A stretch of 64,000 bases of DNA, taken from CAWDAQ01 sp963800325 (GTDB lineage: Bacteria; Actinomycetota; Actinomycetes; Actinomycetales; Dermatophilaceae). Under the pieces are notes generated by a model. It was not told the origin of the DNA, did no database searches, and saw only the letters and a program-made list of their open reading frames with translations. The translations under genes and the position numbers were made by a program. Positions 49,571-57,704 of the stretch are shown one piece after another (position 1 is the stretch's first letter; each line of letters starts with the position of its first letter). The DNA is taken from NCBI GenBank assembly GCA_963800325.1, contig CAWDAQ010000011.1, forward strand, positions 62,001 to 126,000, in the 5' to 3' direction.

Positions 49571-50797
49571 TCAGGCGGCGTCCGGTCCGTCGAGGTCCTC
49601 GATCGTCGCGATGCTCGGCTCCCGGGTGCGCTGCAGCGCCGCCGCGACGTCCTCGGCCGCTCGCATGACCCGCACCGCGTTCCCGCTCGTCAGCCGGCCG
49701 AGGTCGTCGGCCGACCAGCCCCGGTCGGCGAGCGCCTCGAGCAGCCGCGGGTAGCCGGACACGTCCTCGAGGCCGGCCGGCTGCCCGTCCGTGCCGTCGT
49801 AGTCGCCGCCGAGGCCGATGTGCTCGATGCCGGCGACCTCGCGGACGTGCTCGCAGTGGGCGACGACGTCGGCCACCGAGGACGGCGGCTGCGGGTGGTC
49901 CCGCCGGTGGTGGCGCAGGAACGCGGTGTAGGCGACGTGGTCGGTCGGGCGGACCCCGTGGGCGAGGGCGGCCCGGCTCGCCCTCCGGTCCCACTCCCGG
50001 ACCGCCGGGGAGACGAACTTCGGCACGAACGTCACCATGCACACGCCGCCGTTGGCGGCGAGGGCCTCGAGCACGTCGTCCGGCACGTTGCGGGGGTGGT
50101 CGCACACCGCCCGCGCCGAGGAGTGGGAGAACACGACCGGTGACTCGGTGACGGCCATCGCGTCGCGCATCGTGTCCGCCGAGACGTGGCTGAGGTCGAC
50201 GAGCATGCCGAGCCGGTTCATCTCCCGGACGACCTCGCCGCCGAACGGGGACAGCCCGCCGAGGACGGCCTCGTCGGTCGCCGAGTCCGCCCAGGGCAGG
50301 TTGTCGTTGTGGGTGAGGGTGAGGTATCCGACCCCCAGGGCGTGGAGCATGCGCAGCGTCCCGAGCGAGCAGCCGATCGAGTGGCCACCCTCGGCGCCCA
50401 TGAGCGAGGCCACCCGGCCCGAGGCGATCGCCGCCTCGACGTCGTCGGCGGTGCGGGCCGGCGCGAGCACGTCCGGGTGGCTCGCGACGAGCCGGCGGAC
50501 GAAGTCGACCTGCTCGAGCGTCGCGCTGACCGCCTCGTCGCCGGCGAGGGTCGCGGGGACGTACACCGACCAGAACTGGGCGCCCACCCCGCCGGCCCGC
50601 AGTCGCGGCAGGTCGGTGTGGGTGGCGCTCGTCCCGCCGACGAGGTCCAGCCGTCCCAGGTCGTACCCGCAGAGCTCGCGGGCGGCCCAGGCGAGGTCGT
50701 TGTGCCCGTCGAGGACCGGGTGGGCGGCCAGGACGTCGCGCACGAGGGTCCCGGGGGTGCCCGGGGCCTCCCCGTCACCGGCTCCCTCATCGGTCAT
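49571..50797 (-). CDS. Membrane dipeptidase family (peptidase M19) protein
   Basis: 408 aa from ATG 50797. A dizinc dipeptidase of the renal-dipeptidase fold. Metal and substrate residues: VLDGHNDLAWAARELCG (HxD), SLMGAEGGHSIGC (bridging Glu), LVDLSHVSADTMRDAM, VVFSHSSARAVCDHPRN and HIGLGGDYDG. No signal peptide is seen, so it is probably cytoplasmic despite the family name. The start is supported by TACAGT ending 7 nt upstream. Confidence 0.93.
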   Translation of the reverse strand: MTDEGAGDGEAPGTPGTLVRDVLAAHPVLDGHNDLAWAARELCGYDLGRLDLVGGTSATHTDLPRLRAGGVGAQFWSVYVPATLAGDEAVSATLEQVDFVRRLVASHPDVLAPARTADDVEAAIASGRVASLMGAEGGHSIGCSLGTLRMLHALGVGYLTLTHNDNLPWADSATDEAVLGGLSPFGGEVVREMNRLGMLVDLSHVSADTMRDAMAVTESPVVFSHSSARAVCDHPRNVPDDVLEALAANGGVCMVTFVPKFVSPAVREWDRRASRAALAHGVRPTDHVAYTAFLRHHRRDHPQPPSSVADVVAHCEHVREVAGIEHIGLGGDYDGTDGQPAGLEDVSGYPRLLEALADRGWSADDLGRLTSGNAVRVMRAAEDVAAALQRTREPSIATIEDLDGPDAA

Positions 50798-50804
50798 GCG
50801 TGGC

Positions 50805-50810
50805 ACTGTA
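50805..50810 (-). promoter_or_regulatory. -10 element (TACAGT), leaderless dipeptidase
   Basis: TACAGT on the minus strand ends 7 nt before ATG 50797. Confidence 0.55.
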
Positions 50811-50827
50811 GCCGTGACCTCGGGAAC

Positions 50828-50833
50828 TAGAGT
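50828..50833 (+). promoter_or_regulatory. -10 element (TAGAGT) of the uORF-pgsA transcript
   Basis: TAGAGT ends 6 nt before ATG 50840. It is divergent from, and only 18 bp from, the dipeptidase -10. Confidence 0.55.
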
Positions 50834-50839
50834 GGTGCC

Positions 50840-50944
50840 ATGACGACGACGCAGCGCTGCGTGGCCACCGCCACGCCGGGGGAGCCCGCGTCCGCGCCCG
50901 TCGTCGCCCGCCCCGCCGCCGACGCGATCGCCGGGCGCTCATGA
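50840..50944 (+). CDS. Putative 34-codon leader ORF coupled to pgsA
   Basis: ATG at the expected leaderless position is followed by 34 codons (MTTTQRCVATATPGEPASAP and on), ending in TGA that overlaps the pgsA ATG as ATGA. No function is known. The promoter spacing, lack of another use for this ATG and the overlap suggest that ribosomes enter here and re-initiate at pgsA. It could be a regulatory uORF. Codon content is ordinary, with one Cys and no long run of one amino acid. Confidence 0.5.
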   Translation: MTTTQRCVATATPGEPASAPVVARPAADAIAGRS

Positions 50945-51555
50945 CGCCCGGGGCGGTCGCCGGCTCGCGCCCCCAGCCGAGCGCGTGGAACATCGCGAAC
51001 GCGCTCACGGTGCTCCGGATCGCGGTCGTGCCGCTGTTCGCGTGGCTGCTGCTGCGCGACGGGGGACAGGACCCGGCGCTGCGGTTCTGGGCCACCGGGT
51101 GCTTTGTCGCGGCGATCATCACCGACCGGATCGACGGCGACCTGGCCCGCAGCCGCGGGCTCGTCACCGACTTCGGGAAGGTCGCCGACCCGATCGCCGA
51201 CAAGGCGCTGATCGGGATGGCGTTCGTCGGGCTGTCCATCATCGACGTGCTGCCGTGGTGGGTGACGATCGTCGTGCTCCTGCGCGAGTGGAGCATCACG
51301 GCCCTGCGCTTCCTCGTCCTGCGGCACGGGGTCATGCCCGCCAGCAGGGGCGGGAAGATCAAGACGGCGCTGCAGTCGGTCGCGCTCGCGGTGTTCCTCC
51401 TCCCGCTGGACACCCTGCCGCTGTCCGGGCTCTGGTCCGCGCTCGCGTGGGTCGTGCTCGCCGTGGCCGTCCTCGTCACCGTCGGCACGGGCGTGGACTA
51501 CGTCGTCAAGGCCGTCCGGCTCACCCGGGGCGCCCGGAGCCGGCCCGGAGCCTGA
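50941..51555 (+). CDS. pgsA: CDP-alcohol phosphatidyltransferase (PgsA-type)
   Basis: 204 aa. An integral membrane enzyme, probably making phosphatidylglycerol phosphate from CDP-diacylglycerol. It begins WNIANALTVLRIAVVPLFAW. The CDP-alcohol transferase motif D-G-x2-A-R-x8-G-x3-D-x3-D is present as DGDLARSRGLVTDFGKVADP then IADK. The DDGT position before it reads RIDGD. The clgR gene follows; a pgsA-(cinA)-clgR order is common in Actinobacteria, but cinA is absent here. Confidence 0.92.
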   Translation: MTPGAVAGSRPQPSAWNIANALTVLRIAVVPLFAWLLLRDGGQDPALRFWATGCFVAAIITDRIDGDLARSRGLVTDFGKVADPIADKALIGMAFVGLSIIDVLPWWVTIVVLLREWSITALRFLVLRHGVMPASRGGKIKTALQSVALAVFLLPLDTLPLSGLWSALAWVVLAVAVLVTVGTGVDYVVKAVRLTRGARSRPGA

Positions 51556-51591
51556 CCGCCGTACCTGCCCGGACGCTCCGGGGCGCCGGGT

Positions 51592-51610
51592 CGCCCCTCG
51601 GCCGGGGGCG
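51592..51610 (+). terminator. Weak hairpin between pgsA and clgR
   Basis: CGCCCC (51592-51597) and GGGGCG (51605-51610) can pair across 7 nt, about 40 nt after the pgsA stop. Confidence 0.3.
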
Positions 51611-51650
51611 CTGCTGGGCGTCCCCTCTGCGCGGCGGGACCCCGACGGGG

Positions 51651-51656
51651 TACTCT
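51651..51656 (+). promoter_or_regulatory. -10 element (TACTCT) of clgR
   Basis: TACTCT ends 7 nt before GTG 51664, which is in frame with clgR and could be a leaderless start. The ATG with a good ribosome site is 36 nt further on. Confidence 0.55.
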
Positions 51657-51699
51657 GGTGACCGTGGTCACGACAGCGAAGGACTCGAAGGGAGGCGTC

Positions 51700-51993
51700 A
51701 TGATCCTGTTCCGGCGTGAGCTCGGTGACGTGCTCCGCGAGCAGCGACAGGCCCAGGGACGCACCCTGCGCGAGGTCTCCGCCGCGGCCTCGGTCTCGCT
51801 CGGCTACCTCAGCGAGGTCGAGCGGGGCGAGAAGGAGGCCTCCTCCGAGCTCCTCTTCGCGATCTGCGCCGCCCTCGACCTCCCGCTGTCGGAGGTCCTC
51901 GTCCTCGTCAGCGAGCGCGTGGCCCTCGCCGAGGCCCTTGCGACGCCGGTGGTCCTGCCGGTCGTGCGCGGCCCGGTCGTCACCGCCGCCTGA
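51700..51993 (+). CDS. clgR: ClgR-type transcriptional regulator
   Basis: 97 aa from ATG 51700, which follows AGGGAGG at good spacing; GTG 51664 would give 109 aa from a leaderless mRNA, and both may be used. An XRE-type HTH covers residues 5-60: LGDVLREQRQAQGRTLREVS, then AAASVSLGYLSEVERGEKEA, SSELLFAICAALDLPLSEVL. These are the strongly conserved ClgR sequences. ClgR activates clp protease and other stress genes in Actinobacteria, and is itself a Clp substrate. The C-terminus ends VVTAA, reminiscent of the Ala-Ala degrons seen on ClgR. Confidence 0.9.
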   Translation: MILFRRELGDVLREQRQAQGRTLREVSAAASVSLGYLSEVERGEKEASSELLFAICAALDLPLSEVLVLVSERVALAEALATPVVLPVVRGPVVTAA

Positions 51994-52015
51994 CCCGCGG
52001 GCAGGCCGTCACGGC

Positions 52016-52912
52016 TCACCCCCGCGCCCGCCGGCCCGCCCCACGGTCGGGTCCACGCCGGGGACTGCTGCGCTCCCCGCTGCTCAGCGGCCGTTGCGGC
52101 CGGCCGTCGTCGGTCGGTGCGAGCCCGCCCTGGCAGGTCGGGCAGTAGAACACCGTCCGCTCCTGCGGCGGGGTCCCGGCCATGGCGACCCGGACCACGC
52201 CGCCGCAGCGCCGGCAGGCTCGCCCGGAGCGGGCGTGGACGTAGCCGGTCTCGCCGGCCCGGTGCACCCCGGTGCTGGACTGGACGGCGTGCTCGGCGGC
52301 CCGGCGCATCGCCGCGTGCAGCCACGTCAGCACCGTGTCGAGGACGTCGGCGGGCACGTCCCCCGCGGCGGTCCACGGGCCGAGCCGGTGGACGAACAGC
52401 GCCTCGGAGGCCCAGAACGTCCCGACGCCGGCGAGGTTGCGCTGGTCGAGCAGGGCCGCGGCGGCCGTGGTCGGGGCGGCCCGGAGGGCGGCCGCCGCCC
52501 GCGGGGGGTCCCAGTCGGTGCCGAGCACGTCCGGGCCGAGGTGGCCGACGAGCCGGTCCTCCTGCGGCGTCGGGACGAGGTCGAGCATGCCGAGCCGGAT
52601 CCCGAGGGCGGTCCACTCGGTGGTGGACAGGAGCGCCCGCACCGTGTGCCCGCGGGCGCGGCGACCGGTGAGCCGCTCGGTGCGCTCCAGCCACCACGAG
52701 CCCTCCATCCGCAGGTGGGAGTGGAGCGTCAGCCCCGAGTCGAGCCGGTGCAGGACGTGCTTGCCCCGAGCCACGACCTCGCGGGTGGTCGCGCCCGTCA
52801 GGTCGACCGTCGCCAGGCTCGGCCAGCGCAGGTCCGAGCCGGTGATGACCCGCCCGGCCAGTGCCTGGTCGAGCCGGTGCGCGGTCCGCCACACCGTGTC
52901 GCCCTCGGGCAC
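52016..52912 (-). CDS. nei2: DNA glycosylase/AP lyase of the Fpg/Nei family (Nei2-like)
   Basis: 298 aa, GTG start 3 nt downstream of the lhr stop. Removes oxidised bases. The N-terminus MPEGDTVWRTAHRL has the catalytic Pro2 and Glu3 and the MPEGDTVW form typical of endonuclease VIII/Nei2. An H2TH domain includes LLDQRNLAGVGTFWASEALF. The C-terminal zinc finger is CRRCGG to CPTC. A basic disordered tail follows. It is read with lhr as a probable repair operon. Confidence 0.92.
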   Translation of the reverse strand: MPEGDTVWRTAHRLDQALAGRVITGSDLRWPSLATVDLTGATTREVVARGKHVLHRLDSGLTLHSHLRMEGSWWLERTERLTGRRARGHTVRALLSTTEWTALGIRLGMLDLVPTPQEDRLVGHLGPDVLGTDWDPPRAAAALRAAPTTAAAALLDQRNLAGVGTFWASEALFVHRLGPWTAAGDVPADVLDTVLTWLHAAMRRAAEHAVQSSTGVHRAGETGYVHARSGRACRRCGGVVRVAMAGTPPQERTVFYCPTCQGGLAPTDDGRPQRPLSSGERSSPRRGPDRGAGRRARG

Positions 52913-52915
52913 CGG

Positions 52916-55900
52916 TCACCGCCTCAGCCGCAGCCCGCGGGGCGTCGGGTGGAACCCGGCCGCGGTCAGGGCCTGGACGAGGGGGTGGCTGGAGCCGAGC
53001 ACCGCGGCGCCGTCGGCCTTCTCGACGGTCAGCCGCCCGAGCGCGCCCTCCCGGACCGCGAGCGCGAGCGCGTCGACGGCGGCCTGGAGCGCCGCCGGCT
53101 CATCGGTCCACGACAGCAGCGTCCGTCCCCCCCGCTCGACATAGAGGGCGAGCTCCCCGTCGAGGAGGGTGACGAGCGAGCCCGCCTTGCGGCCCGGCTG
53201 GTGGCCGCGGGCCCGTCCACCGGGCTCGTCGTCGCCGGCGAGGTCGACCGGGTCCTCCCGGTCCGGCCACGGCAGCGCCGCCCCGTACGGGTTGGCCGGG
53301 TCGCACGCGGCGAGCACGACGGCCGCCGACGGCTCGGCGCGGCCGCCCTCGATCGGGCGGGCACCGGCCCGGAGCCGGTCCACCGCCCCGGTGGAGGCGA
53401 ACTGGGCGGCGCCGAGGGACTCGACGAAGTAGCCCCGGCGAACCCGACCGGCCTCCTCCGCGGCGGCGAGGACCCGGTAGACGGCGGCGAAGCCGCCCTC
53501 GACCCCCTCGGCGGCGACCGCCCCGCGGGTGAGCACCCCGTGCCGGTCGAGCAGCACCTCGGCGGTGGCGTACGCCCGCACCGTGGCGTCCTGCTCGACC
53601 TCGGGCAGGAGGAACCACCGGCCCGCCCCGGTGGGGGGCCCGGTGCGGGCGGGCAGCCGCGGCCTCGACCCGCGAGCGCCGCCGAGCGACCCCAGGGCGC
53701 CGCGCCGGCCGGCGTACCGGGTGCTTCGGGCCCCCCTGCCACCGCTGCGGTGGGCCCCGCGTCCGCCCCGCAGCAGGGCCCGCACCGGCGCGAGGGTGTC
53801 GTTGCCGACCCTTCCGGCCCAGACGAGGTCCCACAGCTCGCGGACGAGGTCCTCGTCGTCGGTGCTCCCGACCGCGTCGGAGAGGTCCCGGAAGAAGAAC
53901 GCGCCGCCCCCGCCGAGCGCGTCCAGGATCGCGGCCCCGGTCGCGCCCGGCTCCTGCTCCCCGGGCGGGGGAGAGGCCAGCGCGAGCGTGTCCGCGAGGT
54001 GGAGCGAGACCCAGCCGTCGTCCCCGGGCAGCGAGCCGTGCCCGCGCCAGAGCACCTCCCCGGCGCTCATGAGCTCGTCGAGCAGCGCCGGGGTGTAGCC
54101 GGCGACCCGGGAGGGGAGCACGAGGGTCTCCAGCGCGCTCGCCGGCAGGACGGCGCCGGCGAGCTGCTCGACGGCGCGCAGCACCCCCTCCCGGCCGTGC
54201 AGGGACCCGCCGACGCCCTGCCAGCCGGGCAGGAACCTCGCGAGGTCGCGGGTGCCGACCGGCTCGACCTCGGAGCGCAGCGCGGCGAGCGAGCGGCGTC
54301 GCAGCAGCCGGAGGACCTCGGCGTCGCAGTAGTCCAGGCCGTGCGCCCCCCCGCCGTTGTCCAGCGGCAGCAGCTCGCCCTCGACGACCCGGCCGGCGGA
54401 GACGAGCCGGTGCAGCGCGTCCGTGGCGACCGCCGTGCCCAGTCCCCACCACGCGGCGATCTCGGCGACGGCGAACGGGGCGTGGGTGCGGGCGTACCGG
54501 GCGACGAGGTCCCCGAGCGGGTCCGGCACCGGTTCGAGGAAGGTCTCCGGGACCCCGACCGGGAGGGAGCAGCCGAGCGCGTCCCGCAGCCGACCGGCGT
54601 CCTCGATCGCGGCCCAGCGCTCCTGGCCGGCGACCCGGACGCGGATCAGCCGCCGGGCCGACTCGAGGTCGACGAGCCAGCCGCCGACCTCCGCCGCAGT
54701 GGCGTCCTCGCGGCAGCGCCGGGTCACCTCCTCCAGCGGGAGCGGTCCGAGGACGCGGACGAGATCGGCGACGTCCTCGGCGTCCCGGCAGGCCCGCTCG
54801 GGGGTCAGGCGCTGCAGCTCACGCTGGGTGCGGGTGACCTCGGCCGGGTCGAGCAGGTCCCGCAGCGCGAGGCCCTCGCCGCGGCCGAGGAGCTCGGCGA
54901 GCAGGCTCGGGTCGAGGCTGAGCGCGGCGGCACGGCGCTCGGCGAGCGGGGAGTCGCCCTCGTAGAGGAACTGGGCGACGTAGCCGAACATCAGCGAGCG
55001 GGCGAACGGCGAGGGCTGGCTGCTCTCGACGTCGACGACGGTGACCTCGCGCGCGGCGACGGCGCGCATGAGGTCGGCGAGGCCGGGGACGTCGAAGACG
55101 TCCTGGACGCACTCGCGGACCGTCTCGAGCACGATGGGGAAGCTCGCGTACTGGCTCGCGACCTCGAGCAGCTGGGCGGCTCGCTGGCGCTGCTGCCACA
55201 GCGGCTGTCGCCGGTCGGGGCGCCGCCGGGGCAGCAGCAGCGCCCGGGCGGCGCACTCCCGGAACCGGGCGGCGAACAGGGCCGAGCCGCCGATCTCGGC
55301 GGTGACGAGGTCGTGGACGTCGTCCGGGTCGAGGGTGACGAGCTCGAGGAGCTCGGGGCCGATGTCGCGGCCGTCCTCGAACTCGACGTCGGGCAGCCGC
55401 AGCACGATGCCGTCGTCGCCGTGCATCGCCTGCACCTCGACACCGAACCGCTCGCGCATCCGGGCGGCGAGGCACAGCGCCCACGGCGCGTGGACCTGGC
55501 CGCCGAACGGGGAGTGCAGCGCGAGCCGCCAGTCGCCGAGCTCGTCGCGGAACCGCTCGACGACGACGGTGCGGTCGTCCGGGACGTGCCCGGTCGCCGC
55601 CCGCTGCTCGGCGAGGTAGCCCAGGAGGTTGTCGCCGGCCCACGCGTCGAGTCCGGCGGCGAGCACGCGCTCGCGGGCGGCGTCCGCGCCGAGTCCACCG
55701 AGCTCGCGGACGAACGCCCCGACCGCCCGGCCGAGCTCGGCCGGGCGGCCGAGCTGGTCGCCCTTCCAGAACGGCAGCTTGCCCGGCATCCCCGGGGCCG
55801 GGGTGACCAGGACCCGGTCGTGGGTGATGTCCTCGATCCGCCAGGTCGAGGTCCCGAGGGTGAAGACGTCCCCGACGCGGGACTCGTAGACCATCTCCTC

Positions 55901-57658
55901 GTCGAGCTCGCCGACGCGCCGGCCCGAGCCCTCGCCGGAGGCGAGGAAGACCCCGTACAGCCCCCGGTCGGGGATCGTGCCGCCGCTGGTGACCGCGAGC
56001 CGCTGCGCACCCCGGCGTCCGGTGAGCGTGTTCGCGACCCGGTCCCAGACCAGGCGGGGACGCAGCTCGGCGAACTCGTCGCTGGGGTAGCGCCCGGCGA
56101 GCATGTCGAGCACGGACTCGAGCACGGTCCGGGGGAGCTGGGCGAACGGCGCGGCCCGCCGGACGAGTGTCTCGAGCTCGTCGACGTCCCAGTCGTCGAC
56201 CGCGCACATCGCGACGACGTGCTGGGAGAGGACGTCGACCGGGTTGGCGGGGACGTGCAGGGCCTCGATCTCGCCCGAGCGCATCCGCTCGACGACGACC
56301 GCGGTCTGGACGAGGTCGCCACGGAACTTCGGGAACAGCACGCCCCGGCTGACCGCGCCGACCTGGTGGCCCGCCCGGCCGACCCGCTGCAACCCGCTCG
56401 CGACGCTCGGGGGCGACTCGACCTGGATGACGAGGTCGACCGCCCCCATGTCGATGCCGAGCTCGAGCGAGCTGGTGGCGACGACGGCCGGCAGCCGCCC
56501 CGCCTTGAGCTCGTCCTCGATCTCGGCGCGGTTCTCCTTGCTCACCGACCCGTGGTGGGCCCGCGCCAGCACGGCGGGGGCGCCGGCGCCGGTGCCCGCC
56601 TGCGCCATGACCTCCGCCGGGGTACGGGTCGCCGGGGCACCGCGCGCGGCGGTGGCCCCGCCCGGGCCCGGGGGGCCCTCCGGGCCGGAGCCGTCCGCGG
56701 CGGTCTCCTCCTGCGCGAGCTCGAGCCGGTCCTGCCAGATCTCGTTGAGCCGGGAGGTGAGCCGCTCCGCGAGCCGGCGGCTGTTGGCGAACACGAGGGT
56801 CGAGCGGTGGCCGGCGACGAGGTCGACGATCCGCTCCTCGACGTGCGGCCAGATCGAGGCCCGCTGCTGCTCCCCGGCCGCCGGACCGGACAGGTCGTCG
56901 GTCACCTCGCCGAGCGCGGACATGTCCGGGACCGGGACGACGACGTCGAGGTCCCAGCCCTTGTCCGAGGGCGGCTGGACGACGTCGACGGGACGGCCGC
57001 CGGCGAGGTACCGGGCGACCTCGTCGACGGGGCGCACGGTCGCCGACAGCCCGATCCGCTGGGCGGGCCGGTCGAGCAGCGCGTCGAGCCGCTCCAGGCT
57101 GAGCGCGAGGTGCGCCCCCCGCTTCGTCCCGGCCACGGCGTGCACCTCGTCGACGATGACGGTCTCGACACCGGCGAGGGCCTCCCGGGCACGGGAGGTG
57201 AGCAGGAGGAACAGCGACTCGGGGGTCGTGATGAGCACGTCGCTCGGCGCCCGGGCGAAGGCGCGCCGCTCCGCGGCGGGGGTGTCCCCGGAGCGCACGG
57301 ACACGGTGACGTCCGGCCGCTCCAGCCCGAGCCGCGCCGCGGCGTGCCCGATCCCGACGAGCGGGGAGCGGAGGTTGCGCTCGACGTCGACGCTGAGCGC
57401 CTTCATCGGCGAGACGTAGAGCACCCGGCACCGGCGCAGCCGCTCCGGAGGGAGCGGCTCGCTCGCGAGCCGGTCCAGGGCCCAGAGGAAGGCCGAGAGC
57501 GTCTTCCCGGAGCCGGTGGGCGCGACGACGAGTGCGTGCCGCCCCGAGCTCACCGCGTCCCACGCGCCCACCTGGGCGGGGGTGGGCGCGGCGAAGCTGC
57601 TCCGGAACCACTCGCGGGTGGCGGGGGAGAAGCGCTCGAGGACGTCAGGGTCTGCCAT
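52916..57658 (-). CDS. lhr: ATP-dependent helicase Lhr (long form)
   Basis: 1580 aa, ATG start (MADPDVLERFSPATREWF). A superfamily 2 DNA helicase; actinobacterial Lhr acts in DNA repair, often with a nuclease or glycosylase. Motif I ALVVAPTGSGKTLSAFLWA, motif II TVIVDEVHAVAG (DEVH), SLELGIDMGAVDLVIQVESP and motif VI LQRVGRAGHQVGAV lie in the first 550 residues. A winged-helix and C-terminal extension of about 700 residues match Lhr proteins. A low-complexity RS/GG segment lies near residues 1300-1350. nei2 follows 3 nt later, supporting a linked repair role. Confidence 0.95.
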   Translation of the reverse strand: MADPDVLERFSPATREWFRSSFAAPTPAQVGAWDAVSSGRHALVVAPTGSGKTLSAFLWALDRLASEPLPPERLRRCRVLYVSPMKALSVDVERNLRSPLVGIGHAAARLGLERPDVTVSVRSGDTPAAERRAFARAPSDVLITTPESLFLLLTSRAREALAGVETVIVDEVHAVAGTKRGAHLALSLERLDALLDRPAQRIGLSATVRPVDEVARYLAGGRPVDVVQPPSDKGWDLDVVVPVPDMSALGEVTDDLSGPAAGEQQRASIWPHVEERIVDLVAGHRSTLVFANSRRLAERLTSRLNEIWQDRLELAQEETAADGSGPEGPPGPGGATAARGAPATRTPAEVMAQAGTGAGAPAVLARAHHGSVSKENRAEIEDELKAGRLPAVVATSSLELGIDMGAVDLVIQVESPPSVASGLQRVGRAGHQVGAVSRGVLFPKFRGDLVQTAVVVERMRSGEIEALHVPANPVDVLSQHVVAMCAVDDWDVDELETLVRRAAPFAQLPRTVLESVLDMLAGRYPSDEFAELRPRLVWDRVANTLTGRRGAQRLAVTSGGTIPDRGLYGVFLASGEGSGRRVGELDEEMVYESRVGDVFTLGTSTWRIEDITHDRVLVTPAPGMPGKLPFWKGDQLGRPAELGRAVGAFVRELGGLGADAARERVLAAGLDAWAGDNLLGYLAEQRAATGHVPDDRTVVVERFRDELGDWRLALHSPFGGQVHAPWALCLAARMRERFGVEVQAMHGDDGIVLRLPDVEFEDGRDIGPELLELVTLDPDDVHDLVTAEIGGSALFAARFRECAARALLLPRRRPDRRQPLWQQRQRAAQLLEVASQYASFPIVLETVRECVQDVFDVPGLADLMRAVAAREVTVVDVESSQPSPFARSLMFGYVAQFLYEGDSPLAERRAAALSLDPSLLAELLGRGEGLALRDLLDPAEVTRTQRELQRLTPERACRDAEDVADLVRVLGPLPLEEVTRRCREDATAAEVGGWLVDLESARRLIRVRVAGQERWAAIEDAGRLRDALGCSLPVGVPETFLEPVPDPLGDLVARYARTHAPFAVAEIAAWWGLGTAVATDALHRLVSAGRVVEGELLPLDNGGGAHGLDYCDAEVLRLLRRRSLAALRSEVEPVGTRDLARFLPGWQGVGGSLHGREGVLRAVEQLAGAVLPASALETLVLPSRVAGYTPALLDELMSAGEVLWRGHGSLPGDDGWVSLHLADTLALASPPPGEQEPGATGAAILDALGGGGAFFFRDLSDAVGSTDDEDLVRELWDLVWAGRVGNDTLAPVRALLRGGRGAHRSGGRGARSTRYAGRRGALGSLGGARGSRPRLPARTGPPTGAGRWFLLPEVEQDATVRAYATAEVLLDRHGVLTRGAVAAEGVEGGFAAVYRVLAAAEEAGRVRRGYFVESLGAAQFASTGAVDRLRAGARPIEGGRAEPSAAVVLAACDPANPYGAALPWPDREDPVDLAGDDEPGGRARGHQPGRKAGSLVTLLDGELALYVERGGRTLLSWTDEPAALQAAVDALALAVREGALGRLTVEKADGAAVLGSSHPLVQALTAAGFHPTPRGLRLRR

Positions 57659-57704
57659 GACGCCCCCAGCCTGCCACCCGGCCCTGACAGCTCGCGGGCC
57701 GCGC

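Noticed and set aside
43908..50105. A 2065-codon open frame on the minus strand
   Set aside because: It runs antisense to ftsK and the MFS genes, shows only Arg/Pro/Ala-rich nonsense text and no domains; GC-rich codons rarely form stops in this frame.
50840..50944. The 34-codon ORF as a misread N-terminus of pgsA
   Set aside because: It is in a different frame from pgsA, and pgsA has a normal family N-terminus at 50941.
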